Numbered from the stretch's first letter, positions 22,578 to 32,235 are shown. The stretch is 64,000 bases of DNA from Pseudomonas sp. B21-028 (GCF_024749045.1 NZ_CP087184.1:620001-684000), one strand, 5' to 3'. Program-made: numbers and translations. Notes: generated from the sequence alone by a model not told the origin.

Positions 22578-23467
22578 TGAGCGCCCGCTATCAGATTCTT
22601 CACGACACCCATTACCACTACGACAGTCCGGTGTCCCTGGCCCAGCAGCTTGCCCACCTGTGGCCGCGATCCTGTGATTGGCAGCGTTGCACCGATCGGC
22701 AGTTAGTGATCAGTCCCGAGCCGACGACCCGTCGGGATGAGCTGGATGTCTTCGGTAACCCATTGACGCGCCTGGCCTTCGAACGACCCCATGATGAATT
22801 GTTGGTCAACGCCCGCCTGAGTATCGAGGTGCTGGCCCGACCCGAACTGGATTTCAACCTTTCGCCGGCCTGGGAATCGACCTGCCAGGCGCTGACCTAC
22901 AGCAGCCGGCCGCTGTCCGAGTCGTTGCTGGACGCGTGTCGCTACCGTTTCGAGTCCCCTTACGTGCATCTCAAGCACAGCTTCGTCGAGTTTTCCGCAA
23001 GCTGCTTCCCGCCGGGACGCCCGTTGATGTTGTGTATCCGGGCGCTGATGGAGAAGATTTTCGACGAGTTCACGTTCGATGCCGAGGCAACCCAGGTGGC
23101 GACGCCGCTGGTGGAGGTACTGGAACGGCGGCGGGGCGTCTGCCAGGACTTTGCCCACCTGATGCTGGCCTGCGTACGCTCCCGCGGGCTGGCGGCGCGT
23201 TACGTCAGCGGTTACCTGCTGACCCAGCCACCACCCGGTCAGCCCCGGTTGATTGGCGCTGACGCATCCCACGCCTGGATCTCGGTGTTTTGCCCGGCGC
23301 TGGGCTGGGTGGATTTCGACCCGACCAACAACGTACAGCCAGCCCTGGAGCACATCACCCTGGCCTGGGGCCGGGACTTCTCCGACGTGTCGCCGTTGCG
23401 CGGGGTGATCCTGGGGGGCGGCAATCATGATCCCGAGGTGCGGGTGACCGTGATGCCGCTGGAGTAA
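22574..23467 (+). CDS. Transglutaminase-like cysteine protease-fold protein
   Basis: 297 residues. N-terminal beta domain followed by the transglutaminase-like core with Cys190 (GVCQDFAH), His233 (ASHAW) and Asp247 (WVDFDP). Members act as peptidases or acyl-transferases on peptides. Coupled by a four-base overlap to the ATP-grasp/alpha-E gene. No Anbu-type (proteasome-like) peptidase gene follows here, although such peptidases often accompany these three domains in other bacteria. Confidence 0.92.
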   Translation: MMSARYQILHDTHYHYDSPVSLAQQLAHLWPRSCDWQRCTDRQLVISPEPTTRRDELDVFGNPLTRLAFERPHDELLVNARLSIEVLARPELDFNLSPAWESTCQALTYSSRPLSESLLDACRYRFESPYVHLKHSFVEFSASCFPPGRPLMLCIRALMEKIFDEFTFDAEATQVATPLVEVLERRRGVCQDFAHLMLACVRSRGLAARYVSGYLLTQPPPGQPRLIGADASHAWISVFCPALGWVDFDPTNNVQPALEHITLAWGRDFSDVSPLRGVILGGGNHDPEVRVTVMPLE

Positions 23468-23492
23468 TTCAAGGGTTCGGTCTGAGGGAAGG

Positions 23493-23594
23493 CTGTGGGA
23501 GCATGGCTTGCGCTGTGGGAGCAAAGCTTGCTCGCGACGGGTCTCGCGGTTTTCAGTTCAGCCGCTACATCGCGGGCAAGCCATGCTCCCACAG
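23493..23594. repeat. REPIN with nested extra arm
   Basis: Left side carries two consecutive REP starts, CTGTGGGAGCATGGCTTGCG (23493) and CTGTGGGAGCAAAGCTTGCTC (from 23513); the right arm GCGGGCAAGCCATGCTCCCACAG pairs with the first. This suggests insertion of one variant into another. Confidence 0.8.
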
Positions 23595-23656
23595 GAAGGC
23601 TGTGCTTCCATGGGGACCGTATGGTTCATAGGCGCTGTGATTCATTGGAGGGTGAT

Positions 23657-24034
23657 ATGTTCCCGGTTTCCATCAAAGGCGTGCTGCAATCCCCCGAAGG
23701 CCTGGTCGTGCTCATGCTCAACGAGCGGGATGAGTGGGAATTGCCCGGCGGGCGAATCGAATTGGGCGAAACGGCGCCGCAATGCCTGGCGCGGGAGATC
23801 ATCGAGGAACTCGCGGTGGAGGTGAGCATAGGGGAGCCGCTGGATTCCTACCTGTTTGAGGTCATCCCTGGCAAACATGTGTTCATTTCCACTTACCGCT
23901 GCCAATTGGTGGGCGGCTTCGTGCCGACGGTCAGCCATGAACACAAGGAGATCGGGCTCTTCGAGCCGGGCCAGTTACCGGCCAACCTGCCTGAAGGTTA
24001 TCGCGCCTCGATTGCCAAGGCCTTGCAGCAGTGA
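23657..24034 (+). CDS. NUDIX hydrolase
   Basis: 125-residue NUDIX protein. The NUDIX box is complete: GRIELGETAPQCLAREIIEE fits GX5EX7REUXEEXGU with a small change at the final glycine (Ala). Such enzymes hydrolyse nucleoside diphosphates linked to another group; the substrate cannot be read from sequence. ATG at 23657 follows GGAGGG. It converges with the LOG-family gene on the other strand. Confidence 0.88.
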   Translation: MFPVSIKGVLQSPEGLVVLMLNERDEWELPGGRIELGETAPQCLAREIIEELAVEVSIGEPLDSYLFEVIPGKHVFISTYRCQLVGGFVPTVSHEHKEIGLFEPGQLPANLPEGYRASIAKALQQ

Positions 24035-24060
24035 GGGCCGCAGAGCCCTCACGCCGGTTC

Positions 24061-24648
24061 TCAGAGGGCTTTCTGCTCGACCCATTTCGGCTGTACCGAG
24101 GGTTGCCATTCATCCAGCGCATCGAGCAGGTCATGGGCTGACTCGCTCACTTGCAGCATGTCGCGATGGGCTGCGCGGACAAAACCTTCGTCGACGATAT
24201 GGTCGAGGAAACCGGCGAGTTTGCTGTAGAAACCATTCACTTCCAGCAGGCCCAGCGGTTTGCCGTGGTAGCCGAGCTGGCCCCAGGTCCAGACTTCGAA
24301 CAATTCTTCCAGGGTACCCAGGCCACCGGGCAGGGCAATGAAGGCATCGCTGAGTTCGGCCATGCGCGCTTTGCGGGCGTGCATGCCGTCCACCACTTCC
24401 AGGCGGGTCAGGCCGTCGTGGCCGATTTCCTTGTCCTTCAGGCTTTGCGGAATGATGCCGATGACCTCGCCCCCGGCCGCCAGGGCCGCGTCGGCCACGA
24501 TGCCCATCAGGCCGACGGCGCCGCCGCCATAGACCAGGGTGAGCTTGCGCTCGGCCAATGCTCGTCCCAGCGCTTGCGCCGCTTCACGGTAGGCGGGGTT
24601 GGTGCCGGTGCTGGCGCCGCAAAATACACAAACAGACGCGATGGACAT
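24061..24648 (-). CDS. LOG-family (TIGR00730) nucleotide 5'-monophosphate phosphoribohydrolase
   Basis: 195 residues with the two LOG signatures GGGAVGLMG and PGGLGTLEE, the Rossmann-like nucleotide-binding and catalytic parts. LOG proteins release the base from cytokinin riboside monophosphates or AMP-like nucleotides; in bacteria the true substrate is usually not tested. The annotation lysine decarboxylase used for old homologues is wrong. Convergent with the NUDIX gene. Confidence 0.92.
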   Translation of the reverse strand: MSIASVCVFCGASTGTNPAYREAAQALGRALAERKLTLVYGGGAVGLMGIVADAALAAGGEVIGIIPQSLKDKEIGHDGLTRLEVVDGMHARKARMAELSDAFIALPGGLGTLEELFEVWTWGQLGYHGKPLGLLEVNGFYSKLAGFLDHIVDEGFVRAAHRDMLQVSESAHDLLDALDEWQPSVQPKWVEQKAL

Positions 24649-24720
24649 GCTTTACTCCTGAGTCGGTAACCGCTGCAGAGTAAAGCCTCGCCGCTGTCGT
24701 GTGCAAAGGGCGCGCAGGCA

Positions 24721-24810
24721 TCAGACCTCCCGCGCAGGTTTCTCGTAGGTGCCACTGGCACCGCAGGCGTAGGCGGCAAGCAGGCTGCATAACAGGCTGT
24801 TGAAGTTCAT
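24721..24810 (-). CDS. Possible 29-residue small protein
   Basis: Minus-strand ATG at 24810 to TGA at 24721 encodes MNFNSLLCSLLAAYACGASG followed by TYEKPAREV. A GGAG lies eight bases upstream of the ATG, so initiation is plausible. The first half is hydrophobic with two Cys residues, like a short exported or membrane peptide, though not a clean lipobox. It sits in the 351-base gap between the LOG gene and azurin. Conservation is untested here. Confidence 0.45.
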   Translation of the reverse strand: MNFNSLLCSLLAAYACGASGTYEKPAREV

Positions 24811-24914
24811 GACAGGCGCTCCATTGGGTTGATGGGCCGATCATAGGCGGACAGCGTGCGTCTGGCCGGTTGATTGTGTCCATGAGGCTGATAGCCTTAA
24901 GTTGTATACAATTC

Positions 24915-24928
24915 TTGATTCAGGTCAT
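24915..24928 (+). promoter_or_regulatory. Candidate Anr/FNR box upstream of azurin
   Basis: TTGATTCAGGTCAT: the left half TTGAT is perfect and the right half GTCAT matches ATCAA at three of five bases. Azurin genes of Pseudomonas are known to be controlled by Anr. Lies 72 bases before the azurin ATG. Confidence 0.5.
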
Positions 24929-24999
24929 AGGAACTTGTCTGAAATTAGGGCAGTCTTCCCCTTTGAAGGAATTTTTTAACCATGCCTTGGAGATTCATG

Positions 25000-25446
25000 A
25001 TGTTTGCCAAACTTGTAGCAGTATCTCTGTTGACACTGGCCAGCAGCCAACTGATGGCAGCGGAGTGCAAGACCACCATTGATTCGACCGACCAGATGTC
25101 CTTCAGCACCAAGGCCATCGAGATCGACAAGAGCTGCAAGACCTTCACCGTCGAGCTGACCCATTCGGGCAGCCTGCCGAAGAATGTCATGGGCCATAAC
25201 TGGGTGCTGAGCAAAGAGGCTGACATGCAGCCGATCGCGACCGATGGCCTGGGCGCCGGTATCGACAAGAACTACCTCAAGGAAGGTGATGCGCGCATCA
25301 TTGCCCATACCAAGATCATCGGTGCCAAGGAAACCGACTCGGTGACCTTTGACGTGTCGAAACTCGACGCCGCCGAGAAGTACGGCTTCTTCTGCTCGTT
25401 CCCGGGCCACATCTCGATGATGAAAGGCACCGTGACCCTGAAGTAA
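25000..25446 (+). CDS. azu: Azurin (periplasmic blue copper protein)
   Basis: Periplasmic type-1 copper electron carrier. 148 residues with a 20-residue signal peptide ending in LMAAEC. Copper ligands are visible: His in [10 protein letters not shown], then Cys, His and Met in [14 protein letters not shown], as in P. aeruginosa azurin; the disulfide Cys pair is also kept. The ATG at 25000 is favoured by GGAG seven bases upstream; ATGs at 24997 and 24982 are in frame. A strong terminator follows, so it is monocistronic. Confidence 0.97.
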   Translation: MFAKLVAVSLLTLASSQLMAAECKTTIDSTDQMSFSTKAIEIDKSCKTFTVELTHSGSLPKNVMGHNWVLSKEADMQPIATDGLGAGIDKNYLKEGDARIIAHTKIIGAKETDSVTFDVSKLDAAEKYGFFCSFPGHISMMKGTVTLK

Positions 25447-25460
25447 TCCTCCGGGAATAA

Positions 25461-25490
25461 AAAAAGCGCCCCTTGCAGGGCGCTTTTTTG
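25461..25490 (+). terminator. Terminator after azurin
   Basis: Perfect 11-base stem AAAAAGCGCCC / GGGCGCTTTTT (25461-25471 with 25478-25488), loop CTTGCA, ending in a T run. Confidence 0.93.
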
Positions 25491-25517
25491 TGTCCGGCCA
25501 ATTCCCAAGGACCCCGG

Positions 25518-25607
25518 TGTGGGAGCGAGCCTGCTCGCGATGGCGTCTGGTCAGCCAGCATGGAAATTGGCTGCCACTCCGCCATCGCGAGCAGGCTCGC
25601 TCCCACA
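25518..25607. repeat. REPIN (paired REP palindromes)
   Basis: TGTGGGAGCGAGCCTGCTCG and its inverted copy ending GCTCCCACA, with CGATGGCG/CGCCATCG extension, between the convergent azurin and nadE genes. Confidence 0.9.
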
Positions 25608-25623
25608 GGGTTTTGGGGGGCGG

Positions 25624-26451
25624 CTATGGGGCGTACGGCATCACCCGCTTGTGCTCGGTCTTGCGATAGGTGTCGCAGATGATCCGGGCGGCTTCTTCGC
25701 GGATGGTCTGGCCGTGCAGGAAGGCATCGATTTCGCCATAGGTCACGCCATGGGCGGCCTCGTCGGGCTTGCCCGGGGACAGGTCCTCGAGGTCGGCGGT
25801 GGGGACTTTTTCCACCAGCGATTCCGGGGCTCCGAAGTCACGGGCGATGGCCCGGACCTGATTCTTCACCAGGCCGCTCAGGGGCGCCAGGTCACAGGCG
25901 CCGTCACCGAACTTGGTGAAGAAACCCATCACGGCTTCAGCCGCGTGATCGGTACCGACCACCAGGCCTTGCTCGGCACCGGCGATGGCATACTGCGCCA
26001 CCATGCGCATCCGTGCCTTGGAGTTACCCAGCACAAAATCCCGCGCGCCTGGCGTCTTGCCTTCGAATGCCAGGACTTCCTTGGCCAGGGCCTTGACTGC
26101 CGGGCCGATGTTGACGGTGTGGCGTTCGTCCGGTGCGATGAAATCGACGCAGGCTTGTGCTTCGTGCTCATCGAACTGGGTTTCGTACGGCAGGCGCACG
26201 GCGATGAATTTGTAGGCCGGGTTACCGGTTTTTTCCCGCAGCTCGCGCATGGCGCGCTGGGCCAGCAGGCCGGCCGTCAACGAGTCGACCCCGCCACTGA
26301 TCCCCAGTACCAGGCTCTTGAGCCCGGAATTGACGAGACAGTCCTGGATGAAGCTGACCCGGCGAGCGATTTCGGCCTTGAGGGCGGCGTCATCGGCGAA
26401 CGGTGGCTGGACCTTGAGCTGTTCAGCAATCTCACGCTGTACGGCTTGCAT
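25624..26451 (-). CDS. nadE: NH3-dependent NAD+ synthetase
   Basis: Adenylates nicotinate adenine dinucleotide and amidates it with ammonia to give NAD+. 275 residues, the short NH3-type without a glutaminase domain. The PP-loop SGGVDS is at residues 52-57. ATG at 26451 is preceded by AAGGAGT seven bases upstream; the frame is open beyond but is not conserved. The start lies five bases after the pncB stop, so pncB-nadE is one operon. Confidence 0.97.
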   Translation of the reverse strand: MQAVQREIAEQLKVQPPFADDAALKAEIARRVSFIQDCLVNSGLKSLVLGISGGVDSLTAGLLAQRAMRELREKTGNPAYKFIAVRLPYETQFDEHEAQACVDFIAPDERHTVNIGPAVKALAKEVLAFEGKTPGARDFVLGNSKARMRMVAQYAIAGAEQGLVVGTDHAAEAVMGFFTKFGDGACDLAPLSGLVKNQVRAIARDFGAPESLVEKVPTADLEDLSPGKPDEAAHGVTYGEIDAFLHGQTIREEAARIICDTYRKTEHKRVMPYAP

Positions 26452-26455
26452 GAAT

Positions 26456-27682
26456 TCACTCCTTGCTTGATATGCCAGAAAGGGCGGCAGGTACTTGGAA
26501 AACATGTCGCATGTAGGCGACGAAATTCGGATCCTTGCAGTGGGTCTTGCCGGGCTCGTCTGAAATCTTGGCCACGGGTTGCCCGTCACAGCTAATCATT
26601 TTAAGCACGATGCTCATGGGCTCGACGCCCGGGATATCGCAGGTCAGGTTGGTGCCAATACCGAAGCTGACATTAATGCGACCACGCAATGCACGGAAAA
26701 TCTCCAGGCATTTGGGCAAGGTCAGACTGTCGGAGAACACCAGGGTCTTGCTCATCGGGTCGATCCCCAGCTTGTGGTAGTGGGCGATGGCTTTCTCGGC
26801 CCAGGCCACGGGGTCACCCGAATCATGGCGCAGGCCATCGAACAGCTTGGCGAAGAACAGATCGAAGTCCGTCAGAAAGGCGTCCATGGTGATGCAGTCG
26901 GTCAGCGCGATTCCCAGCAGGCCGCGGTATTCGCGCACCCAGCAATCGAGGGCGGCGATCTGGCTATCGATCAGCCGCGGGCCCAGTTGCTGATGGGCCA
27001 TGATCCATTCGTGGGCCATGGTGCCGAGGGGTTTCATGTCCAGTTCCCGGGACAGGTGCACATTGCTGGTGCCGACGAAGCGCCCAGGGAAATCGTGCTT
27101 GAGCACGTTCACCACTTCTTCCTGGGTGCGGTAGGAAAACCGCCGACGGGTACCGAAGTCCGCCACTTGCAGGTTGGACAGTTCCTCGCTGCTGGCATTG
27201 GCGGTCAGCCAGTCGAACTTGCGATACAACTGCTCCCGTGCCTGCTCGAGGATGACGTCACGGTAGCGATAGCGATTGCGCACTTCACTGACGATGGCCA
27301 GCAGCGGCACTTCGAACAGGATCACATGCAGCCACGGCCCGCGCAGGCGGATGAACAGCTCGCCATTTTCGATGCCGGTATACACATAGCGCAGGTTGAA
27401 ACGAAACAGGCCCAGGAAACGCAGGAAATCCGGCTTCATGAAGCTGATGCGCTCCAGGAAGCCCAGTTGATCGGCGCTCAGGTTGAGCTCGGCCAGGCGC
27501 TCGATCTGAAAGCGGATCTCCGCCAGATAGGGGCGCAGGTCTTCGCTGTTGCGGCAACGAAACTCCCATTCGACTTCGACGTTGGGGTAGTTGTGCAGGA
27601 CCGCCTGCATCATCGTCAACTTGTAGAAGTCGGTGTCGAGCAGGTTCTGCACGATGCGATCGGCAAACACACTCTCGCTCAT
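26456..27682 (-). CDS. pncB: Nicotinate phosphoribosyltransferase
   Basis: Makes nicotinate mononucleotide from nicotinate and PRPP with ATP, the entry of the Preiss-Handler salvage route. 408 residues, normal length; N-terminal [20 protein letters not shown] and the later DSGDP phosphate-binding segment ([16 protein letters not shown]) are diagnostic. First gene of the pncB-nadE pair. Confidence 0.97.
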   Translation of the reverse strand: MSESVFADRIVQNLLDTDFYKLTMMQAVLHNYPNVEVEWEFRCRNSEDLRPYLAEIRFQIERLAELNLSADQLGFLERISFMKPDFLRFLGLFRFNLRYVYTGIENGELFIRLRGPWLHVILFEVPLLAIVSEVRNRYRYRDVILEQAREQLYRKFDWLTANASSEELSNLQVADFGTRRRFSYRTQEEVVNVLKHDFPGRFVGTSNVHLSRELDMKPLGTMAHEWIMAHQQLGPRLIDSQIAALDCWVREYRGLLGIALTDCITMDAFLTDFDLFFAKLFDGLRHDSGDPVAWAEKAIAHYHKLGIDPMSKTLVFSDSLTLPKCLEIFRALRGRINVSFGIGTNLTCDIPGVEPMSIVLKMISCDGQPVAKISDEPGKTHCKDPNFVAYMRHVFQVPAALSGISSKE

Positions 27683-27833
27683 GAGGGGTATCTCCAGACA
27701 GTTCGCTGCGGCGGGCAGCGTTGGACAGCGGTTTGTGGTGCTAGTGGCGCATAACCCTTGGGGTGATTGCCAGTGTTTTTTGGTCGCAGTGTTGCTGATG
27801 GCAGGAGATTTACCTGTGACAAGAGGATTCTTC

Positions 27834-27965
27834 TGTGGCGAGGGGATTTATCCCCGCTGGGCTGCAAAGCAGCCCCAATACTGACAACTCAATTTGCCTG
27901 ATGCACTGGGCAGTCTGGGTCCAGGGCTGCTGCGCAGCCCAGCGGGGATAAATCCCCTCGCCACA
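27834..27965. repeat. Paired REP element, GTGGCGAGGGGATTTATCCCC class
   Basis: Inverted arms at both ends plus inner GCTGGGCTGC / GCAGCCCAGC. It lies between pncB and the LysR gene, and with the partly AT-rich remainder fills the 303-base gap; I see no gene there. Confidence 0.9.
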
Positions 27966-27985
27966 AGGTTTTGTGTCGATTGGTG

Positions 27986-28894
27986 CTATTGCGGTGTGCC
28001 AGGGGCAGCTATTTGCTCCAACATCCACTCCACAAACAGTTTCACCTTGGGCACCTCTGCCGCGTGCTCGGGATAAGCCATGTAATAGGCGTTGGTGCTG
28101 GGCATGGCGTGTTGCCAGGGAATGATCAGTTTGCCGTCCGCCAGTTCTTCCTCCACCAGAAAGCGCGGCAGCAGGGCGACGCCACAACCGACCTGGGCAG
28201 CGCGGATGCACATGTAGAACGTTTCGAAGCGCGGCCCGTGGTAGCTGTGTTCGGTGTGAAAACCCTGATCGGCGAACCAGTCATGCCAGGCCTGGGGGCG
28301 TGATGCGTTCTGCAACAGCACCAGGTCGGCCAGTTGTGTCGGGTCGGTAAAGGGGGTATCCGGCAGGCAGCCCGGCGCGCAGACCGGCACCAGTTCTTCG
28401 CCGAACAGCTCCAGGGATTCGGTGCCGGGTCGAGAGTTCTGGCCGAAGTAGAACGCCATGTCGCTGCGTCCGTGCAGCAAATCGTCGGGCTCCTGCTCGC
28501 TGCACAGGTCCAGGTGGATCTTCGGATGCCGCAGGCGCCAGCCTTTGAGGCGCGGCACCAGCCAGCGTGCACCGAAGGTCGGGGGCGTGGAGACGCGCAG
28601 GACCTCGGTGTCGCCACCGTAGGAACGCAGGTAGTGGGTGGACATCTCGACCTGGGTGAGAATTTTCCGGACTTCCACCAAGTACAAATCGCCGGCCGGC
28701 GTCAGTTGCAGGCGTCGACGCACGCGACGGAACAGTAGGTGCTGCAACAGTTCCTCGAGCTGCGCGACCTGCTTGCTGACGGCGCTCTGGGTCAGGTGCA
28801 ACTCTTCGGCAGCACGGGTGAAGCTCAGGTGACGGGTCACCGCTTCGAAACATTGCAGTGCCGTGATCGATGGTAAATAGCGTTTATTGAGCAT
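27986..28894 (-). CDS. LysR-family regulator, AmaR-like
   Basis: 302 residues: N-terminal winged helix-turn-helix (FTRAAEELHLTQSAVSKQVAQLE, near residues 29-51) and a type-2 periplasmic-binding-like effector domain. It resembles the GcvA subgroup. The divergent neighbour is amaB, and a LysR gene stands in this position in P. putida and P. aeruginosa, where it controls the ama genes. ATG at 28894 is chosen since the conserved N-terminus starts there (LNKRYLPSITALQCFEA). The 176-base divergent region should contain its operator. Confidence 0.88.
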   Translation of the reverse strand: MLNKRYLPSITALQCFEAVTRHLSFTRAAEELHLTQSAVSKQVAQLEELLQHLLFRRVRRRLQLTPAGDLYLVEVRKILTQVEMSTHYLRSYGGDTEVLRVSTPPTFGARWLVPRLKGWRLRHPKIHLDLCSEQEPDDLLHGRSDMAFYFGQNSRPGTESLELFGEELVPVCAPGCLPDTPFTDPTQLADLVLLQNASRPQAWHDWFADQGFHTEHSYHGPRFETFYMCIRAAQVGCGVALLPRFLVEEELADGKLIIPWQHAMPSTNAYYMAYPEHAAEVPKVKLFVEWMLEQIAAPGTPQ

Positions 28895-29070
28895 CCTGAG
28901 GCCTATTTGCGGTGGCTCGATGTATCTGTTCATGGAGCAGCATGAATAAACGGAATGATATCTCGCTTAAAGGTCGTTTGTTGGCAAGACTCGGGCCAGC
29001 TACAACTACAGTCCTGATCAGCCGTGTTCGTCCGGCTGCCGATTTTCGTCTTTCGCTTGAGGAATTGACC

Positions 29071-30561
29071 ATGGTTGCTGCATTGCTTGATCGTCTGGGT
29101 GTCGACCCGACCCTGTACCAGAACGGCACACAGCCGGTGCACTCGCCCATCGACGGCAGTCGTATCGGCGCGGTGAACTGGGAGGGCGCGGCCGAAGTCG
29201 AGCAGCAGGTCAGTCGCGCCCAGCATGCCTTCGATCTGTGGCGTCAGGTCCCGGCCCCGCGTCGCGGCGAGCTGGTGCGCCAGTTTGGCGACCTGCTGCG
29301 TGAATACAAGGCCGATCTCGGCGAGTTGGTGTCGTGGGAAGCCGGCAAGATTACCCAGGAAGGCCTGGGTGAAGTGCAGGAGATGATCGACATCTGCGAT
29401 TTCGCCGTCGGCCTGTCCCGTCAACTGTACGGCCTGACCATTGCCTCCGAGCGTCCGGGCCACCACATGCGTGAAACCTGGCATCCGCTGGGCGTGGTCG
29501 GGGTGATCAGTGCGTTCAACTTCCCCGTCGCGGTCTGGGCCTGGAACACCACGCTGGCCCTGGTGTGCGGCGATTCGGTGATCTGGAAACCTTCGGAAAA
29601 GACCCCGCTCACCGCCCTGGCGTGCCAGGCGCTATTCGAGCGGGCATTGAAGAATTTCGGCGATGCGCCTGAGTATCTGTGCCAACTGATTATCGGCGGT
29701 CGCGATGCCGGTGAAGCACTGGTGGATGACCCGCGCGTGGCATTGATCAGTGCCACCGGCAGCACCCGCATGGGCCGGGAAGTGGCGCCGAAAGTCGCCG
29801 CGCGCTTTGCCCGCAGCATCCTCGAACTGGGTGGCAACAACGCGATGATCCTGGCGCCGAGTGCCGACTTGGACATGGCCGTGCGTGCCATCCTGTTCAG
29901 CGCCGTCGGTACCGCCGGCCAGCGTTGCACCACCCTGCGTCGCCTGATTGCCCATGAATCGGTGAAGGAAGAAATCGTCACCCGTCTCAAGGCTGCCTAT
30001 TCGAAAATACGCATCGGCCATCCGCTGGAAGGCAACCTGGTCGGGCCGCTGATCGACAAGCACAGCTTCGATAACATGCAGGACGCCCTCGAACAGGCCT
30101 TGAGCGAAGGTGGTCGCGTATTCGGCGGCCAGCGTCAGCTCGAAGACCAGTTCCCGAATGCCTACTACGTATCGCCGGCCATCGTCGAGATGCCGGAACA
30201 GAGCGACGTGGTTCGCCACGAAACCTTCGCACCGATCCTGTATGTGGTCGGCTACAAGGACTTCGCCGAGGCCCTGCACCTGAACAACGCCGTGCCCCAG
30301 GGCCTGTCGTCCTGCATCTTCACCACCGACGTGCGTGAAGCCGAGCAGTTCATGTCCGCAGTGGGCAGCGACTGTGGCATTGCCAACGTCAACATCGGCC
30401 CGAGCGGCGCGGAAATCGGCGGCGCTTTCGGTGGTGAGAAAGAAACCGGCGGCGGTCGTGAATCCGGCTCCGATTCGTGGCGCGCCTACATGCGTCGCCA
30501 GACCAACACCGTGAACTACTCGCTGGAGTTGCCGCTGGCCCAGGGGATTACGTTCGACTGA
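29071..30561 (+). CDS. amaB: L-piperidine-6-carboxylate / aminoadipate semialdehyde dehydrogenase (ALDH7 type)
   Basis: 496-residue aldehyde dehydrogenase of the antiquitin (ALDH7) family. Catalytic Glu252 (LELGGNN) and Cys286 (GQRCTTLRR) are in place. AmaB oxidises the semialdehyde formed from pipecolate to L-2-aminoadipate in lysine degradation. ATG at 29071 follows GAGG and begins the conserved N-terminus; the frame is open for 159 bases upstream. Divergent from the LysR gene and followed by amaA. Confidence 0.93.
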   Translation: MVAALLDRLGVDPTLYQNGTQPVHSPIDGSRIGAVNWEGAAEVEQQVSRAQHAFDLWRQVPAPRRGELVRQFGDLLREYKADLGELVSWEAGKITQEGLGEVQEMIDICDFAVGLSRQLYGLTIASERPGHHMRETWHPLGVVGVISAFNFPVAVWAWNTTLALVCGDSVIWKPSEKTPLTALACQALFERALKNFGDAPEYLCQLIIGGRDAGEALVDDPRVALISATGSTRMGREVAPKVAARFARSILELGGNNAMILAPSADLDMAVRAILFSAVGTAGQRCTTLRRLIAHESVKEEIVTRLKAAYSKIRIGHPLEGNLVGPLIDKHSFDNMQDALEQALSEGGRVFGGQRQLEDQFPNAYYVSPAIVEMPEQSDVVRHETFAPILYVVGYKDFAEALHLNNAVPQGLSSCIFTTDVREAEQFMSAVGSDCGIANVNIGPSGAEIGGAFGGEKETGGGRESGSDSWRAYMRRQTNTVNYSLELPLAQGITFD

Positions 30562-30600
30562 GGTTGAGTGAAGGGATCTTACATTCATGAAGATCCCCCC

Positions 30601-30690
30601 TGTGGGAGCGAGCCTGCTCGCGAAAGCGGTCGATCAGTCGACATCAGTGTTGAATGAACGTCCACCATCGCGAGCAGGCTCGCTCCCACA
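30601..30690. repeat. REPIN (paired REP palindromes)
   Basis: TGTGGGAGCGAGCCTGCTCG and inverted copy, between amaB and amaA. Its presence inside a likely operon could change the amount of amaA relative to amaB transcript. Confidence 0.9.
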
Positions 30691-30732
30691 TTAAATGGTG
30701 TGATGGTTGGGTTTCATTTCCGGAGTCTGGCA

Positions 30733-32016
30733 ATGCCGTTACGCGAAGAATGTCTGTGGGAAAAACTGACGCCGCAAAGGCCTGAAAACATTGCGCTCAC
30801 GGGGGAGGTCACGGTAGACGTCTGCGTGATTGGCGCAGGCTTCACCGGGTTGTCGGCGGCGGTGCATTTGCTGGAGCAGGGCAAGCGCGTCGCGGTGCTG
30901 GAGGCCCATCGGACCGGGCACGGCGGGTCGGGGCGCAATGTCGGGCTGGTGAACGCGGGCTTGTGGATCCCGCCGGACGATATCGAGGCGGGTTTCGGCG
31001 AAGCCGTCGGCAGCCAGCTCAACCGCATGTTGGGCGCGGCACCGGCGCTGGTGTTCAGCCTCGTCGACAAATACCACATCGATTGCCAGTTGCGCCGCGA
31101 AGGCACGCTGCACATGGCCCATAACGCCCGGGGCGAGGCGGACCTGCGCAGCCGCGAAGAACAATGGAAGCGCCGCGGCGCTCCGGTGGAGCTGCTCACC
31201 GGCCAGGCCTGTGTCGACGCCACGGGCACGTCGAAAATCGCCGCGGCCTTGCTGGATCGACGCGCCGGTACGCTCAATCCGATGGCCTATGTCAGCGGAT
31301 TGGCCAAGGCAGCGTCGGACCTGGGCGGACAACTGTTTGACCATTCCCCCGTGATCCGTCTGGAACGCCAGGGCCAGCGCTGGTCGGTACAGACGGCCCA
31401 GGGTTCGGTACTGGCCGAGCAGGTGGTGATCGCCTCCAATGCCTACACCGAAGGCGAATGGACTGAGCTGCGGCGCAATTTCTTCCCCGGCTATTACTAC
31501 CAGGTGGCGTCCGTCCCGTTGTCCGGCGAGGCGGCGCAACGCATCCTGCCGGGTGGCCAGGGGTCGTGGGATACCCGTCAGGTATTGAGCAGCATTCGCC
31601 GCGACAAGGACGGTCGTCTGTTGCTCGGCAGCCTGGGCAATGGCAACCGCAAACCCACCTGGTTCCTCAAGGCCTGGGCGGACCGGGTGCAGCAGCACTA
31701 CTTCCCTTACCTCAAGTCGGTGGAGTGGGAGTCCACCTGGACCGGCTGCATTGCCTTCACTCCCGACCATCTGATGCGCCTGTTCGAGCCGGCGCCCGGA
31801 TTGGTGGCGGTCACCGGTTACAACGGAAGGGGCGTGACCACCGGCACGGTGGTGGGCAAGGCCTTTGCCGATTACCTGTGCCATGGCGACGCGAAAGCGT
31901 TACCGATTCCCTTTGCGCCGATGCAGCCAGTGGCCGGGGCGGGCGTGCGCAGTTGCCTGTATGAGGCGGGGTTTTCGCTGTATCACGCGGGCCAGTGCCT
32001 GCGGATCGTCATTTGA
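30733..32016 (+). CDS. amaA: L-pipecolate oxidase (FAD-dependent)
   Basis: 427-residue FAD-dependent oxidoreductase of the DAO/glycine oxidase type. FAD-binding GAGFTG (residues 34-39) follows a beta-strand DVCVI. The C-terminal GYNGRGVTTGTVVGKAFADY segment is the second FAD-contact region. With AmaB it converts pipecolate via piperidine-6-carboxylate to aminoadipate. ATG at 30733 is preceded by GGAG at seven bases. Confidence 0.92.
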   Translation: MPLREECLWEKLTPQRPENIALTGEVTVDVCVIGAGFTGLSAAVHLLEQGKRVAVLEAHRTGHGGSGRNVGLVNAGLWIPPDDIEAGFGEAVGSQLNRMLGAAPALVFSLVDKYHIDCQLRREGTLHMAHNARGEADLRSREEQWKRRGAPVELLTGQACVDATGTSKIAAALLDRRAGTLNPMAYVSGLAKAASDLGGQLFDHSPVIRLERQGQRWSVQTAQGSVLAEQVVIASNAYTEGEWTELRRNFFPGYYYQVASVPLSGEAAQRILPGGQGSWDTRQVLSSIRRDKDGRLLLGSLGNGNRKPTWFLKAWADRVQQHYFPYLKSVEWESTWTGCIAFTPDHLMRLFEPAPGLVAVTGYNGRGVTTGTVVGKAFADYLCHGDAKALPIPFAPMQPVAGAGVRSCLYEAGFSLYHAGQCLRIVI

Positions 32017-32122
32017 GTGTTGAAAAGTGTTGCCGGAACCGGCGTTTTCCGGCGTAGCGTCTAGCCTGTTATGGTGCGGGTTGTAGCAGTTGTGCGCCGG
32101 CAGTGTGCAGTTCGGTGACGCA

Positions 32123-32235
32123 GGTTGTTACAGGCTGGTTGCACGCCGTTTCGCACGATGGTTGCAATGATGGCTCATGGATGGTTGTACTTATTTGGAT
32201 GGCAGGTTGCACCTTGTGCGGTTTAGACGGTTGCA
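32123..32235 (+). promoter_or_regulatory. Array of GGTTGYA direct repeats, probable upstream activator sites
   Basis: GGTTGCA or GGTTGTA occurs at 32137, 32160, 32183, 32205 and 32229, that is every 22-24 bases, with a weaker GGTTGTT at 32123 and a lone GGTTGTA at 32079. About 75-200 bases upstream of a sigma-54 promoter, the place for enhancer-binding-protein sites. All repeats have the same orientation and would fall on one DNA face. Confidence 0.6.

Noticed and set aside
23468..23656. An Anbu proteasome-like gene expected after the transglutaminase cluster
   Set aside because: The gap holds only a REPIN; no reading frame with an Ntn-hydrolase start is found.
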